From Streptosporangiaceae bacterium (GTDB lineage: Bacteria; Actinomycetota; Actinomycetes; Streptosporangiales; Streptosporangiaceae): a stretch of DNA of 7,416 bases. A model generated the notes under the pieces. The model saw only the letters and a list, made by a program, of their open reading frames with translations. It made no database searches and was not told the origin of the DNA. Shown here in pieces: positions 5,204 to 7,416 of the stretch (the stretch's first letter is position 1; the number at the start of each line of letters is the position of its first letter). The stretch is from NCBI GenBank assembly GCA_030045215.1, contig JASIBJ010000289.1:1-7416 (forward strand), written 5' to 3'. The position numbers and the translations under genes are program-made.

Positions 5204-7416
5204 GTGCCCACCCCGACCTTGGCTCGTCGGCTGGTCGGCCGCGAGGGCGAGCTGACCGCGCTGGTCACGCTTATGGCGGACCTGGCCGGGGGCCGCGGAA
5301 GTGCCGCGCTCATCGAGGGCGAGCCGGGCATCGGCAAGTCGGCGTTAGTGCGCGCCGCCGTCGCGGAGGCGGCGGATCTCAGCTGTCAGGTCTTCTGGGG
5401 AGCCGGCGACGAACTGGGCCAGGCGCTCCCGCTGCTGCCCGCGCTTGACGCGTTACGAGTACGGGAGCCGCGCTCCGATGGCCGGCGCAGCATGATCGTC
5501 CGGCTCTTGCGTGGCGAGCTGAACGTTGGCCCAGGCGCCGACGTCGCAGCGGCCCTGGCCGAGCAGCTCCTGGCTCTTGTTACCGAGGAATCCGCAGGCC
5601 TCCCCACGATCCTGGTGATGGAGGACCTGCAATGGGCAGATCACGCCACGATCGCACTGTGGGAGCGGCTCGGGCGGTCCGCGCCCCAGATGCCGCTGAT
5701 GCTCGTGGGCACGCTCCGGCCGGTCCCGCAGCGGGAGGAGTTGCTGGCGCTGCGGCGCGCCGTGCCTGATGCGGTCTACCTCCAGCTCGTCGGACTCAGT
5801 GAGCCGGCGGTGGCGGAGCTGGTCGGCGCCATGGCCGGCGGCAACCCCGACGACGAACTGCTGCGGCTGGCGGGCGGCGCGGCCGGAAACCCGCTGTACA
5901 TCACCGAGCTGGTCGCGGCGTTGGCTCGGAGCCGCGGCTTGACCCGCACCGACACCGGTGCGATCAAGCTGACAGGCGGGTCTGTGCCTGCCTCATTGCC
6001 GGCCGCCATCGCAGATCGTCTCGGCTTTGTGTCCGGCGAAGTGCGGGAGGTCGTGCGGGCGGCCGCGCTACTCGGAGTGGATTTCGCCGTTCCCGACCTT
6101 GCCGCGGTGCTCGGACGCGGGGTCGCCGACTTGGTCTCCGCCCTTGACCAGGCCCGGGCCGCAGGCATAGTGGCTGAGTCAGGTACCGATCTTCGCTTCA
6201 GGCACCCGCTGATTCGCTCGGCGCTTTACGAGGAGATGCCGGGCTCGCTGCGCGCCGCCTGGCACCGCGATGCCGGGCGTGCCCTCGCAGCCGCTGGCGC
6301 ACCGGCCTACCGCGTCGCCAGGCAGCTGTTGTGGGCCGTCGGTTCCCCCGACGATCCGGTCGATGACTGGATGCTGAACTGGCTCGCAGGCGCGTCAGAG
6401 ATGCTGATCGGCCGGGCTCCGCAAGTCGCCGTCGAGCTTCTGCGGCGAGCCGTCGCGAGACGAGCGGATGATTCGCAGCAACACTACTTCCTGGTGGGCC
6501 GCCTGGCCGACGCGCTCTACCGCGTGGGCAAAGTGCCCGAGGCCGAACGGGTCGCCAGGCGGGCCCTCGCCCGTACCGATCACCCCGATCTCGTCGTCGA
6601 CCTGCACTGGACGATCGCGCAAAGTCTGATGCGCACCGGCAGGTCGGCCGAGGCCATCCCGATGCTCAACCGGGCGCTCACCCGGATGGCGATCTCGACC
6701 CGGCACCGGGCACGCCTGCTCGTGCTCTGCGCGCGCGTGCACAGTCACCTCGGTGAGGTCGAGAAGGCTGGCCAGGTGGCCGCTTCCGCGCTGGAAGCTG
6801 CCTCAGCGCAAGGTGATAACTGGGCGATGGCCTGGGCCTTGCACGTGCTCGCCATCGTGTCCGGCGTACAGGGAAACGCGATCGAGGCGCTCGGAGTGTT
6901 CGAGCGGGCGCTGGCCGTGACCGAGTCTGATCCGGCCCTGACCGACTTGCGGATCCTCTTGCAGGTCAACCAAGCCGTGACGCTGAGCGACCTCGATCGT
7001 TATGACGAGGCGCTCGCCGCTGCGCGACAAGCGCAGCGGCTAGCCGACCAGGCGGGCACGGTCACGAGGCAAGGCCAGGTACACGGCGTGCTTGCCCAGC
7101 TCTTCTTCGAGACTGGTCGCTGGGACGACGCGCTGGCTGAGGCACAGACCGTGCACGAAGACTTCAAGGAGCCGGGCTGCGCGTGCTGCGATCTCGGCAT
7201 ATCCGCTGTGATCTGCTTCCATCGCGGCGAGATCGGCGCCGCACGCCATCACCTCGCCGCGGCCGTGCCACACGCCGAGCGCATCGGCAACAGGGTCATC
7301 CCGCCGCTGGCGCTCGCCCGGAGCCTAGACCGCGAGCACGCGGATGCGCTGCCGGAGGCATTGGCTGAGCTGACCGCGGGTTTCGCCAGCAACGCCGAGG
7401 AGCTGGAGCAGATCGA
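5204..7416 (+). CDS. LAL-type (LuxR-family AAA/STAND) transcriptional regulator, 3' partial
   Basis: The frame from GTG 5204 stays open to the window end: 737 codons without a stop. It is a large ATP-binding LuxR regulator (LAL, MalT-like), cytoplasmic, normally 850-1000 residues; the C-terminal LuxR HTH would lie outside. Visible: LVGREGEL at 10-17, Walker A GEPGIGKS at 39-46, Walker B LVMEDLQWAD at 137-146 (Glu140-Asp141 in place of Asp-Asp, common in LALs), sensor-like LVGTLRP at 167-173, GNPLYITEL at 228-236 and FRHPLIRSALYE at 332-343. From about 400 onward come TPR-like helical pairs. GTG is preferred over in-frame TTG at 5168 because LVGRE then lies at the usual distance from the N-terminus and a promoter overlaps the TTG. 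Leu48 and Leu84 are TTA codons. LALs often activate neighbouring antibiotic or sugar genes; the target is outside the window. Confidence 0.93.
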   Translation, partial: MPTPTLARRLVGREGELTALVTLMADLAGGRGSAALIEGEPGIGKSALVRAAVAEAADLSCQVFWGAGDELGQALPLLPALDALRVREPRSDGRRSMIVRLLRGELNVGPGADVAAALAEQLLALVTEESAGLPTILVMEDLQWADHATIALWERLGRSAPQMPLMLVGTLRPVPQREELLALRRAVPDAVYLQLVGLSEPAVAELVGAMAGGNPDDELLRLAGGAAGNPLYITELVAALARSRGLTRTDTGAIKLTGGSVPASLPAAIADRLGFVSGEVREVVRAAALLGVDFAVPDLAAVLGRGVADLVSALDQARAAGIVAESGTDLRFRHPLIRSALYEEMPGSLRAAWHRDAGRALAAAGAPAYRVARQLLWAVGSPDDPVDDWMLNWLAGASEMLIGRAPQVAVELLRRAVARRADDSQQHYFLVGRLADALYRVGKVPEAERVARRALARTDHPDLVVDLHWTIAQSLMRTGRSAEAIPMLNRALTRMAISTRHRARLLVLCARVHSHLGEVEKAGQVAASALEAASAQGDNWAMAWALHVLAIVSGVQGNAIEALGVFERALAVTESDPALTDLRILLQVNQAVTLSDLDRYDEALAAARQAQRLADQAGTVTRQGQVHGVLAQLFFETGRWDDALAEAQTVHEDFKEPGCACCDLGISAVICFHRGEIGAARHHLAAAVPHAERIGNRVIPPLALARSLDREHADALPEALAELTAGFASNAEELEQI

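Noticed and set aside
5776..7273. Several - strand frames opposite the LAL gene
   Set aside because: They are shadows of an uninterrupted + strand frame with all LAL motifs in order.
1..7416. CRISPR array, tRNA, rRNA, transposase
   Set aside because: No evenly spaced identical short repeats, cloverleaf pattern, or recognisable transposase sequence was found by reading; the only regular repeats are protein-level TPRs.

Overview
The window comes from a high-GC actinomycete, probably a Streptomyces-like or related filamentous genus. The evidence is the gene families present (an AfsR-type BTAD/NB-ARC/TPR regulator, an XRE-DUF5753 plus DUF397 pair, and a LAL-type ATPase regulator), together with GC-rich third codon positions and GTG starts. 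No enzyme, transporter or RNA gene is visible. Every recognisable gene is regulatory or a candidate signal, as in regulatory islands beside secondary-metabolite clusters, though no biosynthetic gene lies inside the window to prove that.

Layout. Positions 1-2912 (+) hold most of a large AfsR/SARP-like STAND ATPase; its N-terminal DNA-binding domain lies left of the window. Positions 2913-3154 form a convergent spacer unusually dense in inverted repeats, including an 11-bp-stem hairpin (3105-3130) that probably ends transcription. Positions 3155-4340 (-) carry a two-gene cassette, an XRE helix-turn-helix DUF5753 regulator followed 61 bp later by a small DUF397 protein. Positions 4341-4701 are non-coding and contain a strong ribosome binding site, a 21-bp inverted repeat over a candidate promoter, and a near-copy of a sequence also found on the far side of the cassette. 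Positions 4702-4869 (-) encode a 55-residue peptide with a signal-peptide-like N-terminus and a C-terminal cysteine. Positions 4870-5203 are an AT-rich divergent intergenic region. From 5204 (+) to the window edge runs a LAL-type LuxR-family AAA/STAND regulator, open through the last base, so its C-terminus and expected LuxR HTH lie to the right.

How they may work together (inference). The small exported peptide is transcribed divergently from a large ATP-binding, repeat-containing regulator and lies directly upstream of the XRE-DUF397 pair. This suggests a peptide-signalling or stress-sensing module. The peptide, XRE and LAL genes each contain at least one rare TTA codon (one, one and two). 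If the host uses bldA-type control, that would couple all three to developmental stage. The LAL gene appears to start from a leaderless transcript. None of these functional links is proven by the sequence.
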